Assembly: GCA_910578565.1 (NCBI GenBank)
Contig: CAJTQF010000009.1
Location: 1-45,417, forward strand
DNA from: an uncultured Christensenella sp.
GTDB lineage: Bacteria > Bacillota > Clostridia > Christensenellales > Borkfalkiaceae
Reading direction: 5' to 3'
Length of the DNA stretch: 45,417 nucleotides
Below, piece by piece: positions 22,703 to 30,142 of the stretch (position 1 is its first letter; the number at the start of each line of letters is the position of its first letter). The notes under the pieces are model-generated. The model was not told where the DNA came from. It saw only the letters and a list, made by a program, of their open reading frames with translations, and ran no database searches. The position numbers were made by a program, and so were the translations under genes.

Positions 22703-24112
22703 TCAAATGAGCGGCGCAACCAGTTTAAGAAAGAATCTGTAAACCGAGCGCATACGCGAGACTTTGCAGTTCAGCGGCGACGAAAGGCGCAGGCATTCCC
22801 AAAAATCCCGCTCCGCGTCGGCGGCGGGCTTGCCGTCTATCATAACGCCGCACTCGTAATTCAGCCGCATAGAGCGGAAGTCGAAGTTATACGAGCCTAT
22901 ATAGAGACTGTCGTCGCACAGCATTATTTTGGAGTGCATAAAACCGGGGGTAAACTCGTAAAATCTGACCCCGTACTTTTCAAGGAATCCGGCGTTCGCT
23001 TTCGATAGCTCGAAGGCGTATTTTTTGTCGGGTATATGCGGAATTATAACCCTTACGTCCACACCGCGCGCCGCGGCGAAACAGAGCGCGGTCCGCAGTT
23101 TTTCACTCACGCACAAGTAGGGCGTGGTTATATGCACGCGCTGTTTTGCGTTTGCTATTGCGTAAGCGTAAAGACTTTCGCAAAAGCCCGAACTGTGCGG
23201 TGGGCAGTCGCCGTAGGCGATACAGCGCGCGTTTCCGCCGCCGGGGCAGTCCATAACATACTTTTTGCGCAGCACCGAAAAAAACATACCTTCTAATATT
23301 TCCGCCGCGCCGCCGTAAATTGCAATGCCGCAATCCTTCCAGTATCCGTGCGGACTGTGGATATTGGCGTATTCGTCCGCAATGTTTATTCCGCCGGTGA
23401 ACGCAACTTTTCCGTCTACGGTGGCTATTTTTCTGTGGTCGCGGAAATTGAGCCGCGAGTAGGGCAGGGGCGCGAGCTTATGAAAAATTTTAACTTCGCC
23501 CACCGATTTAAGTTTTTTCAGCTCTTTTCGTCCGCACCTGAACGCCGAGCCCACGCCGTCGATAATTATAAAAATTTCCGCGCCGTTTTTGCGCGCGCGT
23601 TGCAGGGCGGAAAAAAGTTCGGCAAAAATTCTGCCGCGGCTTATTATAAAATATTCAAGACATACGCGCTTTTTTGCGTTTTCTATTTCGCGGAAAAGTG
23701 CGTTGAAATAATCTTCTCCGTTTTTAAAGTACACAGCCTTTTCATATCCCGCGCCGCAACCGCCGCCGTGGGACAGGGCTGCGCGTTCCAAACCCGACTG
23801 CGGTTTTGCGTTTTTTATTTCCAGTCTGATTTTTCTGCGTTTTCCGCTTGCCGCAAAAAAGTAAACGACCGCGCCCGCCACTGGCAGAGCGGTCACAAAC
23901 AGGGCAAGGGCGCAATTTATTTCGGGCGAGCCGCGCCTTGCCGAAATCAGCGCTATTGCCACAAGGTTCAAAACCCATATCCCCGTCAGCGCCGCGGCAA
24001 CGGGTAGGGCGTATGGCAGATACAGGCATAAAAAAACGATTGCGGCCGTTTCAGCCGCAATCATTAAAACGTATAAAAAATTCAATGAAAATAAAAACGG
24101 TATTTTGCGCAT
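22703..24112 (-). CDS. cls: Cardiolipin synthase (phospholipase D family)
   Basis: The 469-residue membrane enzyme condenses two phosphatidylglycerols to cardiolipin and glycerol. Two N-terminal membrane segments (about 8-30 and 36-57) and a third hydrophobic stretch (68-88) precede two PLD catalytic motifs: H226-x-K228-x4-D233 (DHRKIATVDG) and H393-x-K395-x4-D400 (MHSKIMLCDD). No convincing ribosome binding site lies before ATG 24112; it follows the MDR gene by 16 bases and may be read from the same transcript. A 219-codon frame on the other strand is a shadow. Confidence 0.93.
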   Translation of the reverse strand: MRKIPFLFSLNFLYVLMIAAETAAIVFLCLYLPYALPVAAALTGIWVLNLVAIALISARRGSPEINCALALFVTALPVAGAVVYFFAASGKRRKIRLEIKNAKPQSGLERAALSHGGGCGAGYEKAVYFKNGEDYFNALFREIENAKKRVCLEYFIISRGRIFAELFSALQRARKNGAEIFIIIDGVGSAFRCGRKELKKLKSVGEVKIFHKLAPLPYSRLNFRDHRKIATVDGKVAFTGGINIADEYANIHSPHGYWKDCGIAIYGGAAEILEGMFFSVLRKKYVMDCPGGGNARCIAYGDCPPHSSGFCESLYAYAIANAKQRVHITTPYLCVSEKLRTALCFAAARGVDVRVIIPHIPDKKYAFELSKANAGFLEKYGVRFYEFTPGFMHSKIMLCDDSLYIGSYNFDFRSMRLNYECGVMIDGKPAADAERDFWECLRLSSPLNCKVSRMRSVYRFFLKLVAPLI

Positions 24113-24128
24113 AACGGAATTAAGCGCG

Positions 24129-25151
24129 TCAGAGAATCATTTTCAGTATAGTCATTTTGCCCCTGTTAGACGACGACAGATTTTCACTGCGGTCCTTTAA
24201 TATGGCGACGGGATCATATTCTGAAATTACTTCTTTATCGAAATAGTCCAGATTGACCGCTCCGTGCAAAAGCATATTTATGACTGCGTCGGAATATCCG
24301 TATGCGTCCGATACGCTGAAATAAGTCAGATCCTTATCCAGAATATCGCGCGCCTTCAAAGTGGTGAGTTGCGACGGAATACCCGTTAAAACCACCGTCT
24401 TTTTCTTGCCCACAAGGCGGGGCGGAAGGGAAATGGGCAGTTTTGAAGCGGACGAATAAATTGCCGCCGCGCACATTTCTCCGCTTGTCGCGTCCATTAC
24501 GTTTGAAACAAGGTCGTCGTCCGCGGTGAAAGAATAATATATGCCGCACTTTTTGGCTTTTTCAAGATTTCCGGGGTTGTTGTCTATTACTATGGGTATT
24601 ACCTTGTGGTACTGTAAAACCTGCGCGATAATATTTCCGGTGAAATCCGAACCTACTACGGCGACTCTCTGACCCGCGGACAGATTAAGTTTATCGTAAA
24701 TATTTTCGGCAATTCCCGCAGTTTCTATGCACAGGGCGTGCAGATTGTCGACCGCGTCGGGCAGAACTGCGACGTCGTTATAATTGCATACGACGAAATC
24801 GCGCAAAAACCCGTCAAAGTCTTTTCCGGCAATTTTGATTTCTTCACAGTTGTCGCTCTTGCCGCTTTTGCAGGCAAGGCATTTTCCACAACTTCTTGTG
24901 GATTTAAGGTAAACTCTTGCGCCTTTTTCCAGACCGTAGCAGTCTTCGCCCACTTCGGTAATCATGCCCACGGCAAACCTGCCAATCGTTTTGGGGTACT
25001 CCGCGGGGACGCCGCCGCTGAACAGCATTGCGTCAAAGTCGGAAATAAGCAGATGCGTAACTTTAACCTTGACCTGACCTGCTTCGACCGGAGCCGAGAC
25101 GGTGTCTTCCTTAACAAGATTTTCTACGCTTGTCAATATCCAGTTTTCCAT
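24129..25151 (-). CDS. MDR-superfamily dehydrogenase-like protein lacking catalytic zinc site
   Basis: The 340-residue protein has the medium-chain dehydrogenase layout, including the structural zinc lobe C88-x2-C91-x2-C94-x7-C102 (SCGKCLACKSGKSDNC). The catalytic zinc site is missing: the usual ICGTD Cys is replaced (LLISDFD, residues 34-40) and the GHE motif reads GRF (57-59). The nucleotide-binding loop is also degenerate (VVGSDFTGN). It may bind a nucleotide or act on a redox-independent reaction; the substrate is unknown. It precedes cls with a 16-bp gap. Its own promoter leaves almost no leader. Confidence 0.8.
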   Translation of the reverse strand: MENWILTSVENLVKEDTVSAPVEAGQVKVKVTHLLISDFDAMLFSGGVPAEYPKTIGRFAVGMITEVGEDCYGLEKGARVYLKSTRSCGKCLACKSGKSDNCEEIKIAGKDFDGFLRDFVVCNYNDVAVLPDAVDNLHALCIETAGIAENIYDKLNLSAGQRVAVVGSDFTGNIIAQVLQYHKVIPIVIDNNPGNLEKAKKCGIYYSFTADDDLVSNVMDATSGEMCAAAIYSSASKLPISLPPRLVGKKKTVVLTGIPSQLTTLKARDILDKDLTYFSVSDAYGYSDAVINMLLHGAVNLDYFDKEVISEYDPVAILKDRSENLSSSNRGKMTILKMIL

Positions 25152-25160
25152 ACTACCGAT

Positions 25161-25189
25161 ATTATACGCTTTTCGGGGGCGATTGGCAA
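25161..25189 (-). promoter_or_regulatory. Promoter of the MDR-like gene, near-leaderless
   Basis: Minus strand TTGCCA (25189-25184), 17 bases, TATAAT (25166-25161), then ATCGGTAGT and ATG at 25151. The expected leader is about 2-3 nt with no room for a ribosome binding site. Confidence 0.75.
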
Positions 25190-25266
25190 CTAAAATAAGA
25201 TAAAAATATATTTTGCGTAAATTTAGCGGCGGACGAATATTTTTAAGTTACAGTCAATAAAATCAA

Positions 25267-25295
25267 TTGACTAACCTTTTTGTTTGGTATATAAT
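25267..25295 (+). promoter_or_regulatory. Promoter of rpmE operon
   Basis: TTGACT (25267-25272), 17-base spacer, TATAAT (25290-25295). The start near 25302 leaves a 30-nt leader with GAGGTGA before rpmE ATG 25332. Confidence 0.85.
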
Positions 25296-25331
25296 AGACG
25301 GGTATCAGAGAAATTTAGCGAGGTGAAAAGT

Positions 25332-25535
25332 ATGAAGCCCGAAATACATCCCGACTATCACGAAGTGACGGTTGTATGCGCATGCGGAGCGACGTTTAAG
25401 ACCGGTACTACTAAAAACGTTGAAACGTTGAAGGTGGACATCTGCGACAAGTGCCACCCTTTCTTTACCGGTAAGCAGAAGCTTGTTGATACAGGCGGCC
25501 GTGTAGACAAGTTTAAGAAAAGATACAATATCTGA
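25332..25535 (+). CDS. rpmE: 50S ribosomal protein L31, zinc type
   Basis: The 67-residue L31 starts MKPEIHPDYHEVTVVCACGA and has zinc ligands C16, C18, C38 and C41 (ICDKCHPFFTG). L31 forms a bridge between the subunit heads. I chose ATG 25332 (GAGGTGAAAAGT upstream) rather than an in-frame start at 25284 that overlaps the -10 box. In Firmicutes rpmE is often followed by the DUF1385, prmC and prfA genes, as here. Confidence 0.97.
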   Translation: MKPEIHPDYHEVTVVCACGATFKTGTTKNVETLKVDICDKCHPFFTGKQKLVDTGGRVDKFKKRYNI

Positions 25536-25540
25536 AAATG

Positions 25541-25567
25541 TGGCTCCAAAACAGTTGGAGCCATATT
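25541..25567 (+). terminator. Weak terminator or attenuator after rpmE
   Basis: TGGCTCCAA (25541-25549) pairs with TTGGAGCCA (25555-25563); only TATTT follows, so read-through into the next gene, 19 bp further, is likely. It may set a higher level for rpmE than for the genes downstream. Confidence 0.55.
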
Positions 25568-25585
25568 TCGTATGACTGAATAATT

Positions 25586-27442
25586 ATGGCAAAATTGAAA
25601 GATAAAGAAAACAAAACAAAAAATAAAAAGACCTGTACCTACATCGGCGGGCAAGCCGTTCTGGAAGGCGTTATGATGATGGGCAAAACCTGTATGGCGA
25701 CCGCGGTGCGCGACCCCGACGGCGAAATACAGGTTGAAGCCAAGCGCATTTCACGCGGCAAGCACGTAAAACGGGCAAGCAAAATACCCTTTGTGCGCGG
25801 CGTGGTCAACCTTGTGCTGTCGCTTGTGCGCGGTATGAAAACTTTGATGCGTTCTGCCAAAGTTTACGGCGAAGACGAAGAAGAAGCGGGCAGGCTGCAA
25901 AAGTGGATGGCGGAAAAGCTGAAAATGAACCTTATGGACGTAATTTCGTTCATTTCGGCGATATTGGGCGTCATTCTTGCGGTGGGCATTTTTATCGTGC
26001 TTCCGCGCGTGCTTGTGCCGTTGATCCCCGGTGTCGTGGCGACTGCGTGGGAGTACGTTCTTCTCGGCGTGTTCAAACTGGTGATTTTTATAGCGTATCT
26101 CGCGCTCATACTTTTATTGAAGGATATACGCAGGCTTTACAGGTACCACGGCGCCGAACACAAGACCATTAACGCATACGAACACGGCGTTGAACTCACG
26201 CCCGAAAACGTGCAGAAATGCTCCCGCATACACGACAGGTGCGGTACTTCGTTCCTGTTCATAGTGCTGTTTATAAATATAGTGGTTATAGCTCTTGTCA
26301 GCTGGGCTTTCGGCAAATACGTTTGTCCCGACATTTATTTCAGCAAACAGACGAGCGACAGAGTAGCGCGGCTTTTCATCAACCTTGGCTTAGAGCTTGT
26401 TTTACTGCCCCTGATTGCGGGAGTATCCTACGAAATTTTAAAGTTTTTGGCTAAGTTCGACAACAAGTTTGTTGAAATTTTCAAAGCCCCCGGAAAACTT
26501 ATACAGAAAACCCTGACCACGCGCGAGCCTGACGGCGAAATGCTTGAAGTGGCTATTGCCGCGTTTAAAAAGGTACTTGAAATGGACGCAGACCCTGACG
26601 TGCCCGAAACCGAATTCGTAACCGGCGGGTTGCTCTCGCAAATGCTTGCGGACACCAAAAAGAAATTCGCCGAAAGCAATATCGACGAAAGCGACGCAGA
26701 GTGGATTTATTCTGTGGTGCTTGAAGTAAAACGCAGCGAACTTTCTGGCGAGCGGGTTGTGACTTCGGCGGAAAGCAAAGAGATAAACGAGATTGTGCAA
26801 AAGCGTCTTGCGGGCAGACCGCTGTGGTATATCATAGGCGATACCGAATTTTACGGTTGCAGAATAAAGGTGGATGAACGCGCTCTCATTCCCAGACCCG
26901 AAACCGAGCTTCTGGCGGAAGCGGTTGTTAAAACTGTGGAAGACGGCGACAAGGTGCTCGATATGTGCACAGGGTCGGGCTGTATCGCGGTTGCGGTTGC
27001 AAAGCACTGCGCGAACAGGGGGGTAAGCGTTACTGCGGCGGACCTTTCGGACGCGGCTATTATGCTCGCAAAAGAGAACGCCCGCGCCAACGGCGTTGAA
27101 GTCAACTTTGTACAAAGCGACCTTTTTGCTTCGGTGCGCGGCAGGTTTAACGTGATTGTCTGCAATCCGCCCTATATAAAGAGCGGAGATATTCCCTTTA
27201 TACAGAAAGAAGTGCGCGAGTACGAACCGCGCATAGCCCTTGACGGCGGCGCTGACGGGCTGGACTTTTACAGGCGGCTTGCGCGCGTGGTTCGCAGCTA
27301 TCTTGCAAAGGACGGTATGCTTATTCTTGAATGCGGTGAAGGTCAGACCGAAGAAATTCTTAAAATATTCGGCAAGCGCGACTATGCTATGGTTATGAAA
27401 GATTTAAGCGGCGTGGACCGTTTTCTTAAAATTGCATTTTAA
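25586..27442 (+). CDS. prmC: DUF1385 (YqhQ-like) membrane protein fused to PrmC methyltransferase
   Basis: One 618-codon frame joins two proteins that Firmicutes usually encode side by side. Residues about 1-340 are a DUF1385 protein (IGGQAVLEGVMMMG at the start, four membrane segments, and RYHGAEHKTINAYE). Residues about 345-618 are PrmC, which methylates the glutamine of the GGQ motif in release factors: N-terminal substrate domain with GRPLWYIIGDTEFYG, SAM loop DMCTGSGCIA and catalytic NPPY at 527-530. No internal stop, frameshift or restart signal is seen at the junction (near 26600). prfA, encoding a substrate, follows. The link would tether PrmC to the membrane. Confidence 0.93.
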   Translation: MAKLKDKENKTKNKKTCTYIGGQAVLEGVMMMGKTCMATAVRDPDGEIQVEAKRISRGKHVKRASKIPFVRGVVNLVLSLVRGMKTLMRSAKVYGEDEEEAGRLQKWMAEKLKMNLMDVISFISAILGVILAVGIFIVLPRVLVPLIPGVVATAWEYVLLGVFKLVIFIAYLALILLLKDIRRLYRYHGAEHKTINAYEHGVELTPENVQKCSRIHDRCGTSFLFIVLFINIVVIALVSWAFGKYVCPDIYFSKQTSDRVARLFINLGLELVLLPLIAGVSYEILKFLAKFDNKFVEIFKAPGKLIQKTLTTREPDGEMLEVAIAAFKKVLEMDADPDVPETEFVTGGLLSQMLADTKKKFAESNIDESDAEWIYSVVLEVKRSELSGERVVTSAESKEINEIVQKRLAGRPLWYIIGDTEFYGCRIKVDERALIPRPETELLAEAVVKTVEDGDKVLDMCTGSGCIAVAVAKHCANRGVSVTAADLSDAAIMLAKENARANGVEVNFVQSDLFASVRGRFNVIVCNPPYIKSGDIPFIQKEVREYEPRIALDGGADGLDFYRRLARVVRSYLAKDGMLILECGEGQTEEILKIFGKRDYAMVMKDLSGVDRFLKIAF

Positions 27443-27471
27443 GTAAGTTATAAAAGTTTCGGGTTTGAAGT

Positions 27472-28548
27472 ATGCAGGACAAGATGATTGAAAAACTTGA
27501 AGATATTTACAAACGTTACTGCGGGTTGTCGGAAAAGCTGAGCGACCCCGCAGTAATTTCCGATACGGCGGAATGGACAAAGACCGCAAAGGACGCGGCG
27601 GAACTTTCGGAAACGGCGCAAAAGTATGAAGAGTACGTAAAAACAGTAAAGCAACTTGACGACGCGCGAGAAGCGTTGAAGACCGAAACGGACGGCGAAA
27701 TGAAGGCGCTTTTACAGGAAGAAACGGAAGAGTGCGCAAAACGCAGGGAAGAGATTTTGGGCGAGCTGAAAATTTTGCTGTTGCCCAAAGACAAAAACGA
27801 CGACAGAAACTGCATCGTGGAAATACGCGGCGGCGCGGGCGGTGAAGAAGCCGCGCTGTTCGCCTACGAGCTGTACCGTATGTACCTGAACTACTGCGAA
27901 CACCACCGCCTTAAAGCCGAGCTTGTGGATATAAGCGAAACCGAGCTGGGCGGCATTAAAGAAGTTGTTTTTAACGTTTCCGGCAAAGACGCGTACAAAC
28001 AGCTTAAATTCGAAAGCGGCGTACACCGCGTGCAGCGCGTACCCGAAACCGAGTCGCAGGGCAGGGTTCACACGTCAACCGCTACGGTAGCTGTTCTGCC
28101 CGAAGCCGAAGACGTGGAAGTTGAAATCAAGGACGAAGATATCCGCCTTGACGTTTACCGTTCGTCGGGCGCAGGCGGACAAAAAGTCAACAAGACCGAA
28201 ACGGCGATACGAATAACCCACTTCCCCACGGGCATAGTTGTCACCTGTCAGGACGAAAGAAGCCAGCTTAAAAACAAAGACAAGGCGTTTAAAGTTCTGC
28301 GTTCGCGGCTGTACGATTATTATCAGTCGCAAAACCGCTCCGCATACGACGAACACAGAAAATCGCTTGTGGGCCGCGGTGACAGAAGCGAGCGTATCCG
28401 CACCTATAACTTCCCGCAGGGCAGGGTCACAGATCACCGCATAGGGCTGTCGTTGTATTCGCTGGACACGTTTATTATGGGCGATATAGAAAGTATGGTA
28501 GAAGCGCTTGCCGTTGCCGAGCGCGAAAGCCTTTTAGCAGGCGAATAA
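27472..28548 (+). CDS. prfA: Peptide chain release factor 1
   Basis: The 358-residue RF1 recognises UAA and UAG. It has the N-terminal helical domain, the codon-reading P-x-T motif (RVPETESQGRVHTSTATVAV), and the catalytic GGQ at 235-237 (SSGAGGQKVNKTE), whose glutamine is the target of PrmC encoded just upstream. The start could also be ATG 27484 (MIEKLEDI, with AGGA close before it), which fits the family N-terminus better; the difference is four residues. Confidence 0.97.
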   Translation: MQDKMIEKLEDIYKRYCGLSEKLSDPAVISDTAEWTKTAKDAAELSETAQKYEEYVKTVKQLDDAREALKTETDGEMKALLQEETEECAKRREEILGELKILLLPKDKNDDRNCIVEIRGGAGGEEAALFAYELYRMYLNYCEHHRLKAELVDISETELGGIKEVVFNVSGKDAYKQLKFESGVHRVQRVPETESQGRVHTSTATVAVLPEAEDVEVEIKDEDIRLDVYRSSGAGGQKVNKTETAIRITHFPTGIVVTCQDERSQLKNKDKAFKVLRSRLYDYYQSQNRSAYDEHRKSLVGRGDRSERIRTYNFPQGRVTDHRIGLSLYSLDTFIMGDIESMVEALAVAERESLLAGE

Positions 28549-28789
28549 AGCCTTAGGCTTTGCGGCGTATCTTAATTGCATTGCCGAAGCAACAAACGTA
28601 AATTTTGCCCCGCGCCGACAGGCGCGGAGCTTTAATTATCTTAAAAGAAGCGGAATTTCAATAATATCGACAGTAAAAAAATATGTCGCCCTGAGCGAAG
28701 TCTAAGGGTCTTTTGGGAGAAAAAAATATGAGATTCTTCGGCTACGCCCGAAATGACAGAAAAATAAGGCAGAATTAAATGCGGGATTT
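28549..28789 (+). repeat. Gene-free stretch with terminator and REP-like repeat
   Basis: After prfA, CCGCGCC (28610-28616) pairs with GGCGCGG (28621-28627) around GACA, followed by AGCTTTAATT, a probable terminator. From 28684 to 28758 lies a REP-like palindrome with outer TGTC...GACA ends and inner CCTGAGCGAAG and CTTCGGCTACGC arms. Related pieces occur at 37198-37261 and 43300-43468. No gene is seen. Confidence 0.6.
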
Positions 28790-29065
28790 TTATGACTCTT
28801 GTCGTATTATAATTAAAAGGTCGTCCAGTCGCTTCTTCATTTGAAGAATTATATTTTGCAGTTTGTCACGGCTTACAGGCGGTTCGTTTTCAGCCTGTTC
28901 AAAGTATTCGCAGGGCAGTTTGTTTTTTACGATTTTGCGGGCGGTGTTTGCATTTATTTCGCAGTTTTTGCAATTTCCGCAGTTTGCATACATCAAACGT
29001 TCTTTGAATATTGAATAAAATCTATTATAAAATTTACAGTTTTCGCAGTTATTTAAAGTTTCCAT
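28790..29065 (-). CDS. Small cysteine-rich protein, unknown function
   Basis: A 91-residue protein has two cysteine clusters: C7-x2-C10 at the N-terminus and C29-x2-C32-x2-C35 (NCGNCKNC), with a further C52, and a C-terminal helical stretch rich in Leu, Ile and Lys. It looks like a small zinc or iron-sulfur protein, but I know no named family. It is divergent from the DtxR-like gene, and a palindrome (29103-29126) lies next to its promoter, so metal regulation is possible. The -10 ends 6 bases before the ATG without a ribosome binding site. Confidence 0.7.
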   Translation of the reverse strand: METLNNCENCKFYNRFYSIFKERLMYANCGNCKNCEINANTARKIVKNKLPCEYFEQAENEPPVSRDKLQNIILQMKKRLDDLLIIIRQES

Positions 29066-29071
29066 AATTAA

Positions 29072-29101
29072 ATTATAACACCAACTAAAATATATTGTTA
29101 T
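29072..29101 (-). promoter_or_regulatory. Promoter of the Cys-rich gene, leaderless layout
   Basis: Minus strand TATAAT at 29077-29072, followed by TTAATT and ATG at 29065. The -35 is weak (ATAACA, 29101-29096, 18-base spacer). Transcription should start at the ATG. Confidence 0.6.
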
Positions 29102-29102
29102 A

Positions 29103-29126
29103 AACTAACCGTTAGTTAGCAACTAA
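29103..29126. promoter_or_regulatory. Overlapping palindromes, candidate DtxR-type operator
   Basis: AACTAAC (29103-29109) and GTTAGTT (29111-29117) are perfect inverted arms around one C; TTAGTT (29112-29117) and AACTAA (29121-29126) form a second palindrome. The TTAG/CTAA character resembles known DtxR/IdeR iron boxes. It abuts the -35 region of the minus-strand Cys-rich gene and lies 56 bases upstream of the dtxR-like promoter. Confidence 0.5.
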
Positions 29127-29181
29127 TTTAATGATACATTAAGTCTATAAGATAGTGCTGTAAACTGCGTTTAAGCGGGTG

Positions 29182-29210
29182 TTGACAGGCGGCGGGATTT
29201 GGGATATAAT
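29182..29210 (+). promoter_or_regulatory. Promoter of the DtxR-like gene, leaderless layout
   Basis: TTGACA (29182-29187), 17-base spacer, TATAAT (29205-29210), then GGCAAT and ATG 29217. The consensus is perfect, and the expected transcription start coincides with the A of the ATG. Confidence 0.9.
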
Positions 29211-29216
29211 GGCAAT

Positions 29217-29582
29217 ATGAAAAACAATAAATCTACCGAAGATTATCTTGAATGTATCCTTTTACTGTCGCGCGAAAGCGAGTATGTTCATAGGGTTGAC
29301 GTTGCCCGCCGCATAGGCGTATCCCAGCCCGCAGTACAAAAGGCGATAAAAATTTTGCAGGAAAACGGCTGGGTAGAGTGCGACGGTTTGCACATTTATC
29401 TTACGAAAAAGGGAGAAGATTATGCCGCGGAAGTGTTTGAGCGGCACTGTACCATAAAAAAGTTTTTGCAGCTTCACGGAGTGAACGAAACGGACGCCGA
29501 CGCGGACGCCTGCGAAATGGAACACGCCCTTTCACCTGCGACTTACGCTATGATGAAAAATTACGTTGAAAACAATGAATAG
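29217..29582 (+). CDS. DtxR-family iron-dependent repressor (short form)
   Basis: The 121-residue protein has a winged helix-turn-helix (YVHRVDVARRIGVSQPAVQKAIKILQ) and the dimerisation/metal domain with ERHCTIKKFL and ACEMEHALSP. The C-x2-E-H pattern matches the iron-type DtxR/IdeR site rather than the manganese-type MntR. It ends before the SH3-like third domain of DtxR. It most likely controls the feoAB operon directly downstream. ATG 29217 is the start; an upstream ATG at 29199 overlaps the -10 box. No ribosome binding site is present. Confidence 0.85.
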   Translation: MKNNKSTEDYLECILLLSRESEYVHRVDVARRIGVSQPAVQKAIKILQENGWVECDGLHIYLTKKGEDYAAEVFERHCTIKKFLQLHGVNETDADADACEMEHALSPATYAMMKNYVENNE

Positions 29583-29618
29583 TACCGCCTAATAATAGTA
29601 TCGGTTAAATAATATCCG

Positions 29619-29647
29619 CCCCGCGCACTTTTGTGCGCGGGGGTTTT
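29619..29647 (+). terminator. Terminator after the DtxR-like gene
   Basis: CCCCGCGCAC (29619-29628) pairs with GTGCGCGGGG (29633-29642) around TTTT, followed by GTTTT. It separates the regulator transcript from feoAB. The rest of 29583-29772 has one more imperfect hairpin near 29698-29722 and no gene. Confidence 0.8.
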
Positions 29648-29751
29648 AAGTTTGAAGTGCGCAACAGGTCGGACAGGATTTAAAGCAGTTAAGACACGCC
29701 GCCAAACGTAAGGTTTGCGGTGGATCGGCTCAAAAAAATTTTAAAAAAAAG

Positions 29752-29872
29752 TTAAACACGGTTAATTTTTTGTTGACAAACGCAAAAAGGCTGATTATAA
29801 TAAAACCGTAAAGTTAAATACGGTGTCCTGCAAGGCGCTTTAATTTTTATCAAAAAACTTAACCGTGGTTAA
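29752..29872 (+). promoter_or_regulatory. feoAB promoter with repeated operator-like palindromes
   Basis: TTGACA (29773-29778), 17 bases, TATAAT (29796-29801). Around it are similar palindromes: TTAAACACGGTTAA (29752-29765) just before the -35, ACCGTA/TACGGT inverted arms (29805-29810 with 29819-29824) at the transcription start, and TTAACCGTGGTTAA (29859-29872) in the leader. They are candidate sites for the DtxR-like repressor. Confidence 0.7.
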
Positions 29873-29911
29873 ATTTATTTGCCGCGCGACGGTGCGGCTA
29901 TAAGGAGATAT

Positions 29912-30142
29912 ATGCAAAAACTTTTATGCGATTTCGCAATAGGCGAAAGCGGCGTAATTAAATGCGTGACGGGCGAAGGGAAAATCCGCCGCAGGCTGTT
30001 CGATATGGGGCTGACCCCCGGCGCACAGCTTACAATGAAAAAGAAAGCCCCTTTCGGCGACCCTATCGAGATAACCGTCCGCGGGTACGAGCTGACTTTG
30101 CGCAAAGCGGAGGCGGCGTACGTGGAGGTGGAGTTATTATGA
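29912..30142 (+). CDS. feoA: Ferrous iron transport protein A
   Basis: The 76-residue SH3-like protein (MQKLLCDFAIGESGVIKCVT, then RRRLFDMGLTPGAQLTMKKKAPFGDPIEI and YELTLRKAEA) is a standard FeoA, a cytosolic partner of FeoB. I chose ATG 29912 with TAAGGAGATA before it; an upstream start at 29879 places this site inside the gene. Its stop overlaps the feoB start (ATGA). Confidence 0.95.
   Translation: MQKLLCDFAIGESGVIKCVTGEGKIRRRLFDMGLTPGAQLTMKKKAPFGDPIEITVRGYELTLRKAEAAYVEVELL

Noticed and set aside
23348..24007. 219-codon frame on the plus strand
   Set aside because: It is antisense to the cardiolipin synthase gene, whose two HKD motifs are intact.
26580..26640. Two separate genes (DUF1385 and prmC) with a frameshift
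   Set aside because: The frame is continuous through the junction and no internal start with a ribosome binding site is seen, so the fusion reading is preferred.
26438..27115. 225-codon frame on the minus strand
   Set aside because: It is antisense to the DUF1385-PrmC fusion and is explained by its codon bias.
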